Part shown: positions 16,403 through 25,328 of the stretch, piece after piece
How the letters are laid out: each line of letters starts with the position of its first letter
How positions within the stretch are numbered: position 1 is the stretch's first letter
Source: RPQJ01 sp963777725
GTDB lineage: Bacteria; Pseudomonadota; Gammaproteobacteria; Steroidobacterales; Steroidobacteraceae
Direction: 5' to 3'
DNA: 64,000 bases
NCBI GenBank assembly: GCA_963777725.1
Contig: CAVZRR010000018.1
Location: forward strand, 95,066 to 159,065
Notes under the pieces: generated by a model
The model's input: only the letters and a program-made list of their open reading frames with translations
Database searches by the model: none
What the model was told of the DNA's origin: nothing
Position numbers and translations under genes: made by a program

Positions 16403-17100
16403 GAGCGGTCCGCGATGATGGAGGGGAGGTCGGGCATCGCACCGGCTTCGGCAACGGCGCGCCCACCCTCGAGGATCACGCGGCGCACGCCGTAGCGCTC
16501 GATCAGGCTCACGTCGTGGCTCGCGATCAGCACCGTGACGCCGACTTCGTTGAACCGCTTGAAGATGTTCATGATCTCGAGCGACAGGTCCGGGTCGAGG
16601 TTGCCCGTCGGCTCGTCGGCGATCAGCAGCGCCGGCTTGGCGATGATTGCGCGCGCGATGCCGACACGCTGCTGTTCGCCGGTCGAGAGCTCGATCGGAC
16701 GGTTCTGTTCCCGGCCGAGCAGGCCCACCTGGTCGAGTGCCGCACGCACGCGCTTGCCGATCTCCTTCTCGGGCACGCCGGCGATCACGAGCGGCAGGCC
16801 GACGTTGTCGTAGACCGGCCGGTCCATCAGCAGCTTGTGGTCCTGGAACACGACGCCGATCTGGCGGCGGAACGGCGCGATCTTCGCGCGCGGCACCGTG
16901 GTTGTGTTCTGCCCGTTCACCACCAGCGTGCCGCGCGATGGCCGCTCGATCAGCGCGATCAGCTTGAGCAGCGTGCTCTTGCCGGCGCCCGAATGCCCAG
17001 TCAGGAATGCCATTTCGCCGCGGCCGATCTCGAGCGTGAGGTCGCACAGCGCCTCGCGCCCGTTCGGGTAGCGCTTCCAGACGCGGTCGAAGCGGATCAT
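16399..17100 (-). CDS. ftsE: Cell division ATP-binding protein FtsE, copy 2
   Basis: A 233-residue ABC ATPase with Walker A GHSGAGKST (35-43), the LSTGEQQRV signature and Walker B LLIADEPTG. It is translationally coupled on both sides: its ATG overlaps the ftsY stop and its stop overlaps the ftsX start, each as ATGA. It differs from copy 1 at Thr/Ser in NTTTV, Gln/Arg in REQN and Gly/Asp in AEAGAM. Together with FtsX it forms the divisome FtsEX complex at the inner membrane. Confidence 0.95.
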   Translation of the reverse strand: MIRFDRVWKRYPNGREALCDLTLEIGRGEMAFLTGHSGAGKSTLLKLIALIERPSRGTLVVNGQNTTTVPRAKIAPFRRQIGVVFQDHKLLMDRPVYDNVGLPLVIAGVPEKEIGKRVRAALDQVGLLGREQNRPIELSTGEQQRVGIARAIIAKPALLIADEPTGNLDPDLSLEIMNIFKRFNEVGVTVLIASHDVSLIERYGVRRVILEGGRAVAEAGAMPDLPSIIADRS

Positions 17101-18101
17101 TCGGCCTCGTTGCCGCGGCGCGGCGGGGCCAGCACGGCGTCGACGAACGTCTCGGCGTCGAACACGCCGAAATCCTCGGCCGTCTCGCCGACGCCGACGA
17201 AGCGGAGCGGGATCCCGAGGCGATCCGCGATCGCGAGCACGATGCCGCCCTTCGCGGTGCCGTCGAGCTTGGTGAGCACCAGTCCCGTGACCCCGAGCGC
17301 CTGATGGAACTGCTGCGCCTGGGCGAGCGCGTTCTGCCCCTGGCCCGCGTCGAGCACCAGCAGCACCTCGTGCGGCGCCGACGGGTCGAGCCGGCCGAGC
17401 ACGCGCTTCACCTTCTTGAGCTCCTCCATCAGGTTGCTCTGCGTGTGGAGGCGACCCGCCGTGTCGGCGATCAGCACGTCCGCGCCGCGCGCCTGTGCGG
17501 ATTGCAGCGCGTCGAAGATCACGGCCGCCGGGTCGGCCCCCGCACCCTGTGCGATCACCGGCACCGAGTTGCGCTCGCCCCAGATCTGCAACTGCTCGAT
17601 CGCGGCGGCGCGGAACGTGTCGCCGGCTGCCAGCACGACCTTGTGTCCTTCCGACGTCAGTCGCCGGGCCAGCTTGCCGATTGTCGTGGTCTTGCCGGAC
17701 CCGTTGACGCCGACGACGAGGATCACGAACGGTTGCTTCGAACCGTCCACGACCAGCGGCTGGCTCACCGGGCCGACGATGCCGAGCATCGATCGGCGCA
17801 GCGCACCGAGCAGGGATTCGAGATTGCCGAGTTCCTTGCGTGCCACCTGGCCGCGCAGGCTGCCGACGACCTTTTCGGTGGTCTCGATGCCGACGTCGGC
17901 ACCGATCAGCCGCGTCTCGATTTCGTCGAGGACCGCGTCGTCGATCTTGCCGCCGGGCAGCAGGTTCGCGAGGTCGTAGGTGAGCCAGGAGTCGCCACGG
18001 TTCAGCTTCGCGCGCAGCCGCGCGATGAACCCGGGCGACTTCTCGGCCGGCTCGGGCGCCGCGTCATCGGCCTTCTTCGACCTGAAATTGAACAATCCCA
18101 T
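17097..18101 (-). CDS. ftsY: Signal recognition particle receptor FtsY (intact copy)
   Basis: A 334-residue SRP receptor GTPase that docks ribosome-nascent chain complexes at the membrane. It has a short N-terminal A-domain (about 30 residues, beginning MGLFNFRSKK), then the NG domain with G1 GVNGSGKTTT, G3 DTAGR, G4 TKLD and the C-terminal GVGETAEDFGVF segment. The A-domain is much shorter than in E. coli. The ATG at 18101 was preferred to the frame opening at 18179, which would add 26 unrelated residues. This is the only complete ftsY in the window and is likely the essential copy. Confidence 0.96.
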   Translation of the reverse strand: MGLFNFRSKKADDAAPEPAEKSPGFIARLRAKLNRGDSWLTYDLANLLPGGKIDDAVLDEIETRLIGADVGIETTEKVVGSLRGQVARKELGNLESLLGALRRSMLGIVGPVSQPLVVDGSKQPFVILVVGVNGSGKTTTIGKLARRLTSEGHKVVLAAGDTFRAAAIEQLQIWGERNSVPVIAQGAGADPAAVIFDALQSAQARGADVLIADTAGRLHTQSNLMEELKKVKRVLGRLDPSAPHEVLLVLDAGQGQNALAQAQQFHQALGVTGLVLTKLDGTAKGGIVLAIADRLGIPLRFVGVGETAEDFGVFDAETFVDAVLAPPRRGNEAE

Positions 18102-18147
18102 GGCATGGATCGGCGGGGAGGAGCGGGGATTGTAACGGATGGGGATC

Positions 18148-18175
18148 AGGGGACAGTCCCCGTCTGGGGACAGGC
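18148..18175. repeat. GGGGACA-type palindromic sequence
   Basis: GGGGACAGTCCCC (18149-18161) is a 13-bp palindrome with one central base, followed by a second GGGGACAG at 18166-18173. Related GGGGACA ends occur in the palindromes at 11449-11499 and 25327-25354. It lies between ftsY and the terminator of the lipase gene. Confidence 0.6.
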
Positions 18176-18177
18176 CC

Positions 18178-18212
18178 AAAAAAGAAGGGCGGGTATTGCT
18201 ACCCGCCCTTCG
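18178..18212 (-). terminator. Intrinsic terminator of the lipase gene
   Basis: A perfect 12-bp stem (18185-18196 with 18201-18212, loop TTGC) followed on the minus strand by seven T residues (18184-18178). It lies 25 bp past the lipase stop codon. Confidence 0.93.
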
Positions 18213-18236
18213 CTGGCATCGAGCCTGAAGGTCCGA

Positions 18237-20360
18237 TTACGGCTGGATCACCGCGGGGTTCGTGATGACCACGAACGGCCCGCCCGGCTGCACGGCCGAG
18301 GCCGCGAACAGCACGGTCTGGCGCTGCATTTCGGCCGTCGCCGCGAGACTCGCCGTCGGGTCGAACAGCGACCCATGAGAGCCTTGCGTGAAAGCCACAT
18401 AAGCCCCCTTGCCCGGACCGACTGCATTCGGGCCGAGGGCGCTCAGCTTCGTCAGGCTGCCAGCCGTGATCAGCCGATCGGTCGCACTGTTCGGCACCAC
18501 GGTGTCGCCGAGCACCTTGATCAGGTGTAGCGGCTTCAGCTGCGCACACTGGCAAATGTGGTTGATCGGGTCACTCGGGTCGGCAACGGTCTGGACTTCC
18601 CGGAAGAAATTATTGAACAGGACCGAGTTGGCCGGCGCGCTGAGGCCTGACGCCGCGAAATTGCTGGTGATGCTTCGAGTGACTGACGGCCCGAACGTCG
18701 GCGACTCCAGCAGCAGTTGTGTGAGCAGGCCGCCGGGCGCCGCCACCGTCGCGGTGCGGACTCCAGGCGCGTACCGAGCCTGCGCGACCCCGACGATTCC
18801 GCCGAGCGACAGGCCGACGAAATGGATTCGGGTCCGATCGATGTCCGGTTGGGCGTCGCCGGTGACGTCCAGGTTGACCAGCGATTTCGCCAGCACGCCG
18901 AGGTCCGCCTCGCCCTGCCGCAGTGAGTCGCGCCCCGTGAGCGGGCTCGACAGCAGCACCGAGATCGAGTGGGTGCCCGACGTGTCGATCACGCCGTCCG
19001 GAGTCGCGGCCCCGGTCGTGTTGTTGACGAGATCCAGGTTGAAGGTGCGCTCGTTAGCCGCCTGGTAGAACGGGTTCGCGGTATTGGTGATGCCGTGAAA
19101 CGGCAGGTCGATCGCCGCGACGATGAAGCACGCGTCGGCAAAACTGTCCGCCATGGCCAGGGCATCGGTTCGATCACGCGTGATTCCGTGCTGGACGATC
19201 ACCACCGGCCAGCCCGCCGTTGGCTTCGGGCATCCGGCGCCTCCGGCTGCGGTCGCGTTCGGTACCGTCACCAGCAGTGGCACGGTCACGTCCGCGCGCT
19301 TGGCCGGCAACGGGTTGAAGCGCGTGATGAACCGGCTCGTCTGGTCCAGAGGTGCGGGAGGCGGGCCCGCGGCCAGCCAGAACGAAGTCAGCACCGTGCG
19401 GTCATTTGCGTTCGCGGGGACGGCCGAATAGTAGGGCAGCACCGTCGTGCCGACGAACAGGTTCGCCTTGCCCGGCAGCGCCGCATTGACTTGCTGTGTC
19501 GTAAGTCCTGTCGGCACCACCCCGATCGGCTGCGCCGTCACGGTGGCATCGAGCGCAATGAATGGGTCACTGATGGACTGCGTCGTGAAGCTCCAGGTCA
19601 GAACGACCGTGGCCGGGTCGATGCCGACAGCCTGGGCGATGAGGAGCTGCCCCTTGTAGAGGGGACAGAGCGCGGCCAGCGTCGCGTCCGCGATCGAACC
19701 GCAACTGGTTGCGTCCTTGATCGCTGCGTAATCGGCGCTCGGCTGGGCCGCACGCAGCGCGATGTCGGTGATGCCGTTGGTCAGGACCACGAGGTAGCCG
19801 ATGTTCGTCGCGCCTGTGCTCGGCGTCAGCGGCTTGAGCGGTGTGATCTCGAGCAACCGGCCGCCGGTCTCCGGGGAATCCGAGACCGCGGCGGTGAAGT
19901 CCGTGCCGAACGCGAGCACCCGGCGCACCGGGCTTGCGACCCCTGGCGGAAGCTCGGCACCCGATGCCGGCGCCTTCGTCGTATTGCTAAGGTACAGCTC
20001 GATCATGCGGATGTTCGAGCCGCTGATGCTTTCCGCCCGGATCGGCTGGTTGAAGCTCGTGGTGATGTGGGCGGACGTCGAGAACCCGTCGAGGGTGTTG
20101 AGCGACGGGCCTGTCAACCGAAGCGGCGCCGCATTCAGCGCACCCGTGTAATTCAGTGTGCCGTCCGTCGAACCAATGAATCCTGGCACGTCCGAAGGGA
20201 ACGGCAGCTGCCCGGTCGTCAGGCTGAACAACGCGTTAAAGGTTTCTGGAGCCGACGCCGGAAACGGGTCGCCGTCCTTAGAAGCTTCGCATCCGCTGAG
20301 CGCCACGGCCGCGATTACCGCGAGCGCAGGTGTCAACAGCCGTGTCTTGGCATCGAGCAT
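18237..20360 (-). CDS. Outer-membrane lipase lipoprotein, VolA-like (virulence-factor lipase family)
   Basis: A 707-residue predicted lipoprotein: the signal peptide ends in ALSGC with Cys24. The N-terminal 300 residues match the bacterial virulence-factor lipase N-terminal domain found in VolA, a surface lysophospholipase of Vibrio. The C-terminal half is an alpha/beta-hydrolase with nucleophile motif FVGLSLGG (GxSxG). It probably cleaves acyl chains from host or environmental lipids at the cell surface. I chose the ATG at 20360, preceded by GAGGGG, over a GTG at 20384. It stands alone, with a strong terminator downstream and rsmD divergent upstream. Confidence 0.85.
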   Translation of the reverse strand: MLDAKTRLLTPALAVIAAVALSGCEASKDGDPFPASAPETFNALFSLTTGQLPFPSDVPGFIGSTDGTLNYTGALNAAPLRLTGPSLNTLDGFSTSAHITTSFNQPIRAESISGSNIRMIELYLSNTTKAPASGAELPPGVASPVRRVLAFGTDFTAAVSDSPETGGRLLEITPLKPLTPSTGATNIGYLVVLTNGITDIALRAAQPSADYAAIKDATSCGSIADATLAALCPLYKGQLLIAQAVGIDPATVVLTWSFTTQSISDPFIALDATVTAQPIGVVPTGLTTQQVNAALPGKANLFVGTTVLPYYSAVPANANDRTVLTSFWLAAGPPPAPLDQTSRFITRFNPLPAKRADVTVPLLVTVPNATAAGGAGCPKPTAGWPVVIVQHGITRDRTDALAMADSFADACFIVAAIDLPFHGITNTANPFYQAANERTFNLDLVNNTTGAATPDGVIDTSGTHSISVLLSSPLTGRDSLRQGEADLGVLAKSLVNLDVTGDAQPDIDRTRIHFVGLSLGGIVGVAQARYAPGVRTATVAAPGGLLTQLLLESPTFGPSVTRSITSNFAASGLSAPANSVLFNNFFREVQTVADPSDPINHICQCAQLKPLHLIKVLGDTVVPNSATDRLITAGSLTKLSALGPNAVGPGKGAYVAFTQGSHGSLFDPTASLAATAEMQRQTVLFAASAVQPGGPFVVITNPAVIQP

Positions 20361-20442
20361 GTCCGTTATCCCCTCAAGGTGCACTGCGCGTCTGGCCGCG
20401 CATGGTTGAATTTTCCAATGGGGAGCCTACGCTCGCGCAGGG

Positions 20443-21072
20443 ATGCCGCGCAAGAACCCGACACTTCGGAAAATCGCAGGGGGTGCGGCGGCCGGCCGTG
20501 GCCCACAAAAATTTGTGCTGCGCATCATTGGCGGCGAGTGGCGCGGCCGGAAGATCCATTTCCCGCCCGTCGCAGCGATCCGGCCCACGCCGGACCGGGT
20601 GCGGGAGACCGTGTTCAACTGGCTGCAGTCGGCCGTGGCCGGTCGCCGCTGCCTCGATCTCTACGCCGGTAGCGGTGCACTGGGGCTCGAAGCCCTGTCG
20701 CGCGGCGCCCGGGAGGTCGTGTTCGTCGACCTCGAGCCGGCCGTGTCCCGGCACCTGCTGGCGACGCTGCAGGTGCTCGGCTGCGATCGGGGCCGGGTCG
20801 TCCGCTCGGACGCACGCAGCTACCTCGCAGGTGCTGCCGAGCCTTTCGACATCATCTTCCTGGACCCGCCCTTCAGTGAACCGGTTCTGGCAGAAGATTG
20901 CCGGCGCATCGAGGCGTCGGGCTGGCTGGCGCCCGGTGGGTTCGTTTACCTCGAGGCACCCGCATCTGTCGGGCCGCCCGAACTCCCGGACGGATGGAGC
21001 CTGCTGAAGAGCAAGCGAGCGGGGGAGGTGGGCTATCATCTGGCCCAACGCGAACCGAGCGCCGGTCAATAA
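20443..21072 (+). CDS. rsmD: 16S rRNA (guanine966-N2)-methyltransferase RsmD
   Basis: A 209-residue SAM-dependent methyltransferase that modifies G966 of 16S rRNA in the assembled 30S subunit. The sequence shows RIIGGEWRGRKI near residue 27, RPTPDRVRETVFNWL, the SAM motif DLYAGSGALGLEALSRGA and the catalytic DPPF (about residue 145). The first 25 residues are a basic extension. It is followed by coaD after 21 bp, a pairing common in gammaproteobacteria where rsmD, ftsY and coaD are neighbours. Confidence 0.95.
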   Translation: MPRKNPTLRKIAGGAAAGRGPQKFVLRIIGGEWRGRKIHFPPVAAIRPTPDRVRETVFNWLQSAVAGRRCLDLYAGSGALGLEALSRGAREVVFVDLEPAVSRHLLATLQVLGCDRGRVVRSDARSYLAGAAEPFDIIFLDPPFSEPVLAEDCRRIEASGWLAPGGFVYLEAPASVGPPELPDGWSLLKSKRAGEVGYHLAQREPSAGQ

Positions 21073-21093
21073 CGAACTCGACGAAGAGGTCCC

Positions 21094-21576
21094 ATGGGCA
21101 GTCGTGCAATGTATCCGGGGACCTTCGATCCCTTCACGAACGGGCACAACGACCTCGTCCGGCGGGCCTGCCGGATCTTCGAGCACGTCGTGGTCTCGAT
21201 TGCCGCCAACCCCGGCAAGACCCCGCTCTTCACGCTCGAGCAGCGGGTGGACCTGGCACGGCGCGTGCTGGCCGACGTGCCGAACGTCGAAGTGATGGGC
21301 TACACCGGCCTGACGGTGGATTTCGCGCGCCAGCAGGGCCTCAACGTGATCATGCGCGGCCTGCGCGCCGTGTCCGATTTCGAATTCGAGTTCCAGCTCG
21401 CGACGATGAGCCGTCACCTGAACGGCGAGGTCGAGACGGTGTTCCTGACGCCGACCGAGCAATTCAACTTCATCTCGTCGACGCTGATCCGCGAGATCGC
21501 GAGCCTCGGCGGCAAGGTCGGCGAGTTCGTGCATCCGATCGTCGCCGAGGCGCTCAAGAACAAGTTCGCGAAATGA
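21094..21576 (+). CDS. coaD: Phosphopantetheine adenylyltransferase CoaD
   Basis: A 160-residue nucleotidyltransferase that converts 4'-phosphopantetheine and ATP to dephospho-CoA, the penultimate step of CoA synthesis. The family motif appears as YPGTFDPFTNGH (residues 7-18; TNGH in place of the frequent TLGH), with RGLRAVSDFEFE and the C-terminal ISSTLIREIA segment typical of CoaD. GAGG precedes the ATG. Its stop overlaps the start of the ggt gene (ATGA), so the two are co-translated. Confidence 0.96.
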   Translation: MGSRAMYPGTFDPFTNGHNDLVRRACRIFEHVVVSIAANPGKTPLFTLEQRVDLARRVLADVPNVEVMGYTGLTVDFARQQGLNVIMRGLRAVSDFEFEFQLATMSRHLNGEVETVFLTPTEQFNFISSTLIREIASLGGKVGEFVHPIVAEALKNKFAK

Positions 21577-23261
21577 GGCTCGTCCGGCGCGTCTGGGTCT
21601 GCATCGCGGCGGCGCTGCTGGCGCTGCCGTCCTTCGGCGCGGCGGCACCCGGCCAGGCGGCCATCGCCAGCGCCCACCCGCTCGCGACGCAAGCCGGCCT
21701 CGAGATTCTCGCCCGCGGCGGCAATGCGTTCGATGCCGCGGTCGCCGTCAGCGCCGCGCTGGCCGTCGTCGAGCCGAACGGCTCCGGCTTGGGCGGCGGC
21801 GGCTTCTACCTGCTGCACCGCGCGAGCGACGGCAAGCAGGTCTTCGTCGATGCACGCGAGGTGGCCCCGGCCGCGGCCACGCGCGACATGTACCTCGACG
21901 CGGCCGGCAACCCGGTCGAAGGCCTCTCCACTCGCAGCGCCAAGGCAGCAGGCATCCCGGGCGAACCCGCGGGCTGGGATCAGCTCGCCCGGAACTACGG
22001 CCGGCTGCCGCTGGCCGCGAGCCTCGAGCCCGCGATCCGGCTCGCGCGCAAAGGGCATGAGATCAGCGCGGCCCGACAGGCGGAGCTCGCGGAGGCGCTC
22101 GATTCCGAGGGCCTGCTTGGGCAAGGGCAGAGTGAGTTCGCGCGTATCTATCTGGTGAACGGCAAGGTGCCGACCGCGGGCCACTGGATGCGACAGCCGG
22201 AGCTCGCGAAGAGCCTCGAGGTGCTGGCCAAGGGTGGGGCCGAGGCGTTCTACCGGGGCCCGTTTGCGCGCAAGCTCGTGCAGGGAGTCCAGCGACTGGG
22301 CGGCCTCTGGACCGAGGACGATCTCGCCGGTTACCGAGTGGTCGAGCGCGAGCCGATCGTGGCGATCTACCAGGGAGTGCGCGTCGTCAGTGCGCCGCCG
22401 CCGTCCTCGGGCGGCGTCTGGCTCGCGAGCGTGCTGAACATTCTTTCCGGATACGACCTCGGCAGCCTCGACGCGACGACCCGCAAGCATCTCGTACTGG
22501 AGTCCATGCGCCGCGCCCATCGCGACCGCGCGCAGTACCTGGGCGACCCGGCCTTCACCGAGGTTCCGGTCGCGCTGTTGACCAGTCCCGATTATGCGGC
22601 GGGGCTGCGGGCGTCGATCCGCCCCGACCGGGCGACGCCGAGCGACCTGCTCCCGAACTACGCGGGCACGGAGCGGCAGGGCCAGCACACGACTCATTTC
22701 TCGATCATCGATGCAGAGGGCAATCGAGTCGCCGCAAGCATCACGCTGAACGGCTGGTTCGGCACGGGTCTCGTCGTGCCGGGCACGGGCATCCTGCTCA
22801 ACAACCAGATGGACGACTTCGTGATGAAGGCGGGCGTGCCGAACATGTACGGCCTGGTCGGCGCGTCGGCCAACGCGATCGCCCCCGGCAAGCGGCCGTT
22901 GTCGAGCATGTCGCCGACCTTCATCGAGGGCGAGCGGGGCGTCGCGATCCTGGGTTCGCCCGGCGGCAGCTACATCCCGTCGATGGTGCTGCTCGGCCTG
23001 ATGAACTGGATGGCCGGCGCGGACGCCACGACGATCGTGACCGCGCCCCGACTGCATCATCAGTTCCGCCCGGACTCGGTGTTTGCGGAACCCGCGGCGT
23101 TGAGCCCGGATGAGCGGTCCGGCCTCGTCGGGCGGGGACACTCGATCCAGCCTTGGCCCGCGACCATCGGCAACCTGCAGGTCGTCACCTGGGACTTCGA
23201 CAGCGGGCGCGTCGACGCCGCGTCGGACCCGCGGCGCGCGGGAGGCGCCATGGTGCGATAG
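21573..23261 (+). CDS. ggt: Gamma-glutamyltransferase (gamma-glutamyltranspeptidase)
   Basis: A 562-residue periplasmic N-terminal nucleophile hydrolase that cleaves gamma-glutamyl bonds such as those of glutathione. A signal peptide covers residues 1-25. The proenzyme is expected to self-cleave before Thr373 in the HTTHFS motif, which becomes the nucleophile. Downstream, the substrate-binding PLSSMSPT and the SPGGSYIP segments are present. The ATG at 21573 overlaps the coaD stop codon. Length and motifs match the family. In this setting it probably recycles extracellular glutathione or gamma-glutamyl peptides. Confidence 0.94.
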   Translation: MRLVRRVWVCIAAALLALPSFGAAAPGQAAIASAHPLATQAGLEILARGGNAFDAAVAVSAALAVVEPNGSGLGGGGFYLLHRASDGKQVFVDAREVAPAAATRDMYLDAAGNPVEGLSTRSAKAAGIPGEPAGWDQLARNYGRLPLAASLEPAIRLARKGHEISAARQAELAEALDSEGLLGQGQSEFARIYLVNGKVPTAGHWMRQPELAKSLEVLAKGGAEAFYRGPFARKLVQGVQRLGGLWTEDDLAGYRVVEREPIVAIYQGVRVVSAPPPSSGGVWLASVLNILSGYDLGSLDATTRKHLVLESMRRAHRDRAQYLGDPAFTEVPVALLTSPDYAAGLRASIRPDRATPSDLLPNYAGTERQGQHTTHFSIIDAEGNRVAASITLNGWFGTGLVVPGTGILLNNQMDDFVMKAGVPNMYGLVGASANAIAPGKRPLSSMSPTFIEGERGVAILGSPGGSYIPSMVLLGLMNWMAGADATTIVTAPRLHHQFRPDSVFAEPAALSPDERSGLVGRGHSIQPWPATIGNLQVVTWDFDSGRVDAASDPRRAGGAMVR

Positions 23262-23274
23262 CACCGGGGCTTCA

Positions 23275-23844
23275 CTAAGTATCCCCGTCGATCTCCGCCG
23301 TGAAACCGATGCCTCGGCGCTTCGGAGTGGGGTGCTGCATCAGACTGCGGATCGCCGAGAGGATCGCCGCAATGGCTTCATCATGAGTGACGAGCTTGCG
23401 CTCGAGGCGCTTTTCGATCTCGTTTAACCGTCGTTCGAGTCCGGCATTTGATGCGAGCAGCTCCCTCAGGCGCACAAATGCACGTACCAGGTAAATGCTC
23501 ATCTCGACTGCGCGCGGACTGTTGAGAACGGTCGCTGCCATCAGCGCCCCGTGCTCCGTAAATGCGAAGGCTCTGGTTCGGCGTCCACCGCGACCGACAG
23601 CAGTCTGTTTTGAGGTCGCAATTTGCGACCTCAATGCGAGGGTCTCGGCAGCCGTGAGCTGAAACATGAAGTCGTCGGGAAACCGATGCCGATTGCGCTT
23701 GACCTGTTCGTTGAAACGTTTCGTAGCGACGCCATAAAGGGCCGCCAGGTTAGCGTCCAGAACGACTCTCTGGCCCCGAAGTATCAGGATGATCTGCGCG
23801 AGATTGCTGTCTGCGGATAGCGGGTCCCGGGTCGATGCGCTCAT
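23275..23844 (-). CDS. ORF6N-domain protein (phage-type DNA-binding)
   Basis: A 189-residue protein whose first 90 residues are an ORF6N domain: ILRGQRVVLDANLAALYGV, then RFNEQVKRN and RFPDDFMFQLT are the family signature. The C-terminal part (about 120-175) is a helical, probably coiled-coil segment. ORF6N proteins occur in phages and as scattered chromosomal genes, where they may act as DNA-binding regulators; the function here is unknown. Codon and base composition is less GC-rich than its neighbours, and it sits beside radC and vapBC, suggesting horizontal acquisition. It is convergent with ggt, 13 bp apart. Confidence 0.88.
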   Translation of the reverse strand: MSASTRDPLSADSNLAQIILILRGQRVVLDANLAALYGVATKRFNEQVKRNRHRFPDDFMFQLTAAETLALRSQIATSKQTAVGRGGRRTRAFAFTEHGALMAATVLNSPRAVEMSIYLVRAFVRLRELLASNAGLERRLNEIEKRLERKLVTHDEAIAAILSAIRSLMQHPTPKRRGIGFTAEIDGDT

Positions 23845-23983
23845 TCGGTTCGCTCCTTGTCGGCGAATCCTGAGGTGATCAGCGCAAGTCCGTCAGCCCA
23901 CGAATCAGTCGCGTTTCGTTCGATATGCGCAGTGCATCCGTTCGGCCCGCGCGCCAGCATGGCGCCCCATGGAAAGGATGCCC

Positions 23984-24658
23984 ATGCCGCTGCAGGACTG
24001 GCCCGAGTCGGAACGCCCGCGCGAGAAGCTGCTGAAGCTCGGCGCGGCCTCGTTGTCGGAGGCCGAGCTGCTCGCGATCCTGCTGCAGACGGGCACGCCC
24101 GGAAATTCCGCGCTCGACATGGCGCGCGGCCTGCTGAACGAGTTTCGCTCCCTGCGTGGCCTGCTGACGGCCGAGCGGCACGCACTGTGTCGGGTGCGCG
24201 GCCTCGGCAACGCAAAGTACGCGCTGCTGCAGGCCTCGATCGAGCTGTCGCGCCGTCACTACGCCGAGCTGATGCAGATGGGCCCCGCGCTCGCGAACCC
24301 GCGCGCGACCCGCGAATTCCTGCGCACCCGGCTGCGGGATCGCGACCACGAAGTGTTCTGCTGCCTGTTCCTCGACAACCGTCACCGCGTGATCTGCTTC
24401 GACGAGGTGTTCCGCGGCACGATCGACGGAGCGAGCGTCCACCCGCGCGAAGTCGTCAAGCTGGCCCTGGCCCGCAACGCCGCCGCCGTGATCCTGGCGC
24501 ACAACCATCCCTCCGGCATCGCCGAGCCCAGCCAGGCGGATGAGCTGATCACCGGTCGACTGCGGGAGGCGCTGGCCCTGGTGGACATCCGCGTGCTCGA
24601 CCACATCGTCGTCGGCGACGGGGCGTGCGTGTCGTTTGCGGAAAGAGGTCTGCTCTAG
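23984..24658 (+). CDS. radC: RadC family JAB-domain protein
   Basis: A 224-residue RadC-family protein: an N-terminal helix-hairpin-helix region (PREKLLKLGAASLSEAELLAILL, residues about 10-32) and a C-terminal JAB/MPN domain with the metal-binding motif HNHPSG followed by the conserved PSQAD Asp. The historical DNA repair role of RadC is doubtful; JAB proteins are metal-dependent hydrolases or isopeptidase-like. AAAGGA lies about seven bases ahead of the ATG chosen; ATGs at 23969 and 23978 are also possible. It usually lies near rpmB and coaBC in gammaproteobacteria; here it is about 11 kb away, beside accessory genes. Confidence 0.92.
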   Translation: MPLQDWPESERPREKLLKLGAASLSEAELLAILLQTGTPGNSALDMARGLLNEFRSLRGLLTAERHALCRVRGLGNAKYALLQASIELSRRHYAELMQMGPALANPRATREFLRTRLRDRDHEVFCCLFLDNRHRVICFDEVFRGTIDGASVHPREVVKLALARNAAAVILAHNHPSGIAEPSQADELITGRLREALALVDIRVLDHIVVGDGACVSFAERGLL

Positions 24659-24689
24659 GGGGCTGCACCGGCTCGAAGCAGTCGATTTA

Positions 24690-24718
24690 TGTGTATACTT
24701 GCGTGCAAAACGTACACA
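24690..24718 (+). promoter_or_regulatory. Putative vapBC promoter and operator
   Basis: An inverted repeat TGTGTA-N17-TACACA overlaps a good -10 element TATACT (24694-24699) and lies 18 bp before the vapB ATG. Toxin-antitoxin operons of this type are usually autorepressed by the VapBC complex binding such palindromes. Confidence 0.55.
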
Positions 24719-24736
24719 CTGCAAGGGCGGCCTGAA

Positions 24737-24928
24737 ATGCGCACGAACATCGTCATCGATGACGCACTGATCGCCGAAGCCATGCAACTGTCCGGCGCCC
24801 GCACCAAGCGCGAGGCCGTCGAGCAGAGCCTGCGGCTCCTGGTCCAGTTGAAGCGCCAGGAGCAGTTGCGTACCACGCGGGGCAAATTGAAGTGGGTCGG
24901 CGATCTCGAGGCCATGCGGCGGGACTGA
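24737..24928 (+). CDS. vapB: Antitoxin of a VapBC pair (VapB, DUF2191-type)
   Basis: A 63-residue antitoxin. The N-terminal MRTNIVIDDALIAEAM segment is a ribbon-helix-helix DNA-binding motif, and the C-terminal part (WVGDLEAMRRD) is the typical toxin-wrapping tail. It neutralises the adjacent PIN-domain toxin and probably represses the operon. The ATG at 24737 was chosen over the open frame from 24689, which would run through the operator. The toxin gene follows after 4 bp. Confidence 0.92.
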   Translation: MRTNIVIDDALIAEAMQLSGARTKREAVEQSLRLLVQLKRQEQLRTTRGKLKWVGDLEAMRRD

Positions 24929-24932
24929 CGGT

Positions 24933-25328
24933 GTGATCGTCGTCGACACGTCCGTCTGGATCGACTATTTCAATGGCGCCCGCACGCCGCAAGCGGATCG
25001 CCTCGATGAATTGCTCGGCGAGCGCTTGATCGCCGTCGGCGACCTGATCCTCGCCGAACTACTGCAGGGCTTCGCCGCCGAGTCCGACGCAAAGCATGCA
25101 TTGGCGCTCCTCGAACCACTCGAATTCGTCGCCATGGCGGGTCGGGACGTCGCCATCCAGTCCGCCGCCTTCTACCGCGGCCTGCGTCGCCGCGGGGTCA
25201 CCGTCCGCAAGACCATGGACATGCTGATCGGCACCTATTGCCTGTTGCACGACCACGAACTCCTGCACGACGATCGCGACTTCGACCTGCTCGCGAAGCA
25301 CCTGGGATTGCGCACCGTTCACGTCTAG
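24933..25328 (+). CDS. vapC: Ribonuclease toxin VapC (PIN domain)
   Basis: A 131-residue PIN-domain endoribonuclease. Acidic active-site residues are visible: Asp5 in VVDTSVWID, the Glu in LILAELLQG near residue 42, and Asp near 95 and 113 in TMDMLIGTY and HDDRDFD. VapC toxins cleave tRNA or rRNA when freed from VapB. It starts with GTG four bases after the antitoxin stop. The operon lies in a small accessory patch with ORF6N and radC and ends at a GGGGACA-type hairpin. Confidence 0.92.
   Translation: MIVVDTSVWIDYFNGARTPQADRLDELLGERLIAVGDLILAELLQGFAAESDAKHALALLEPLEFVAMAGRDVAIQSAAFYRGLRRRGVTVRKTMDMLIGTYCLLHDHELLHDDRDFDLLAKHLGLRTVHV

Larger units (their letters stand above)
15231..18132. repeat. 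Tandem duplication unit 2
   Basis: Second 2.9-kb unit, 2902 bp, with intact ftsX, ftsE and ftsY and its own copy of the rpoH promoter and CIRCE-like operator. It is slightly longer than unit 1, mainly because its heptamer array has more units. Confidence 0.92.
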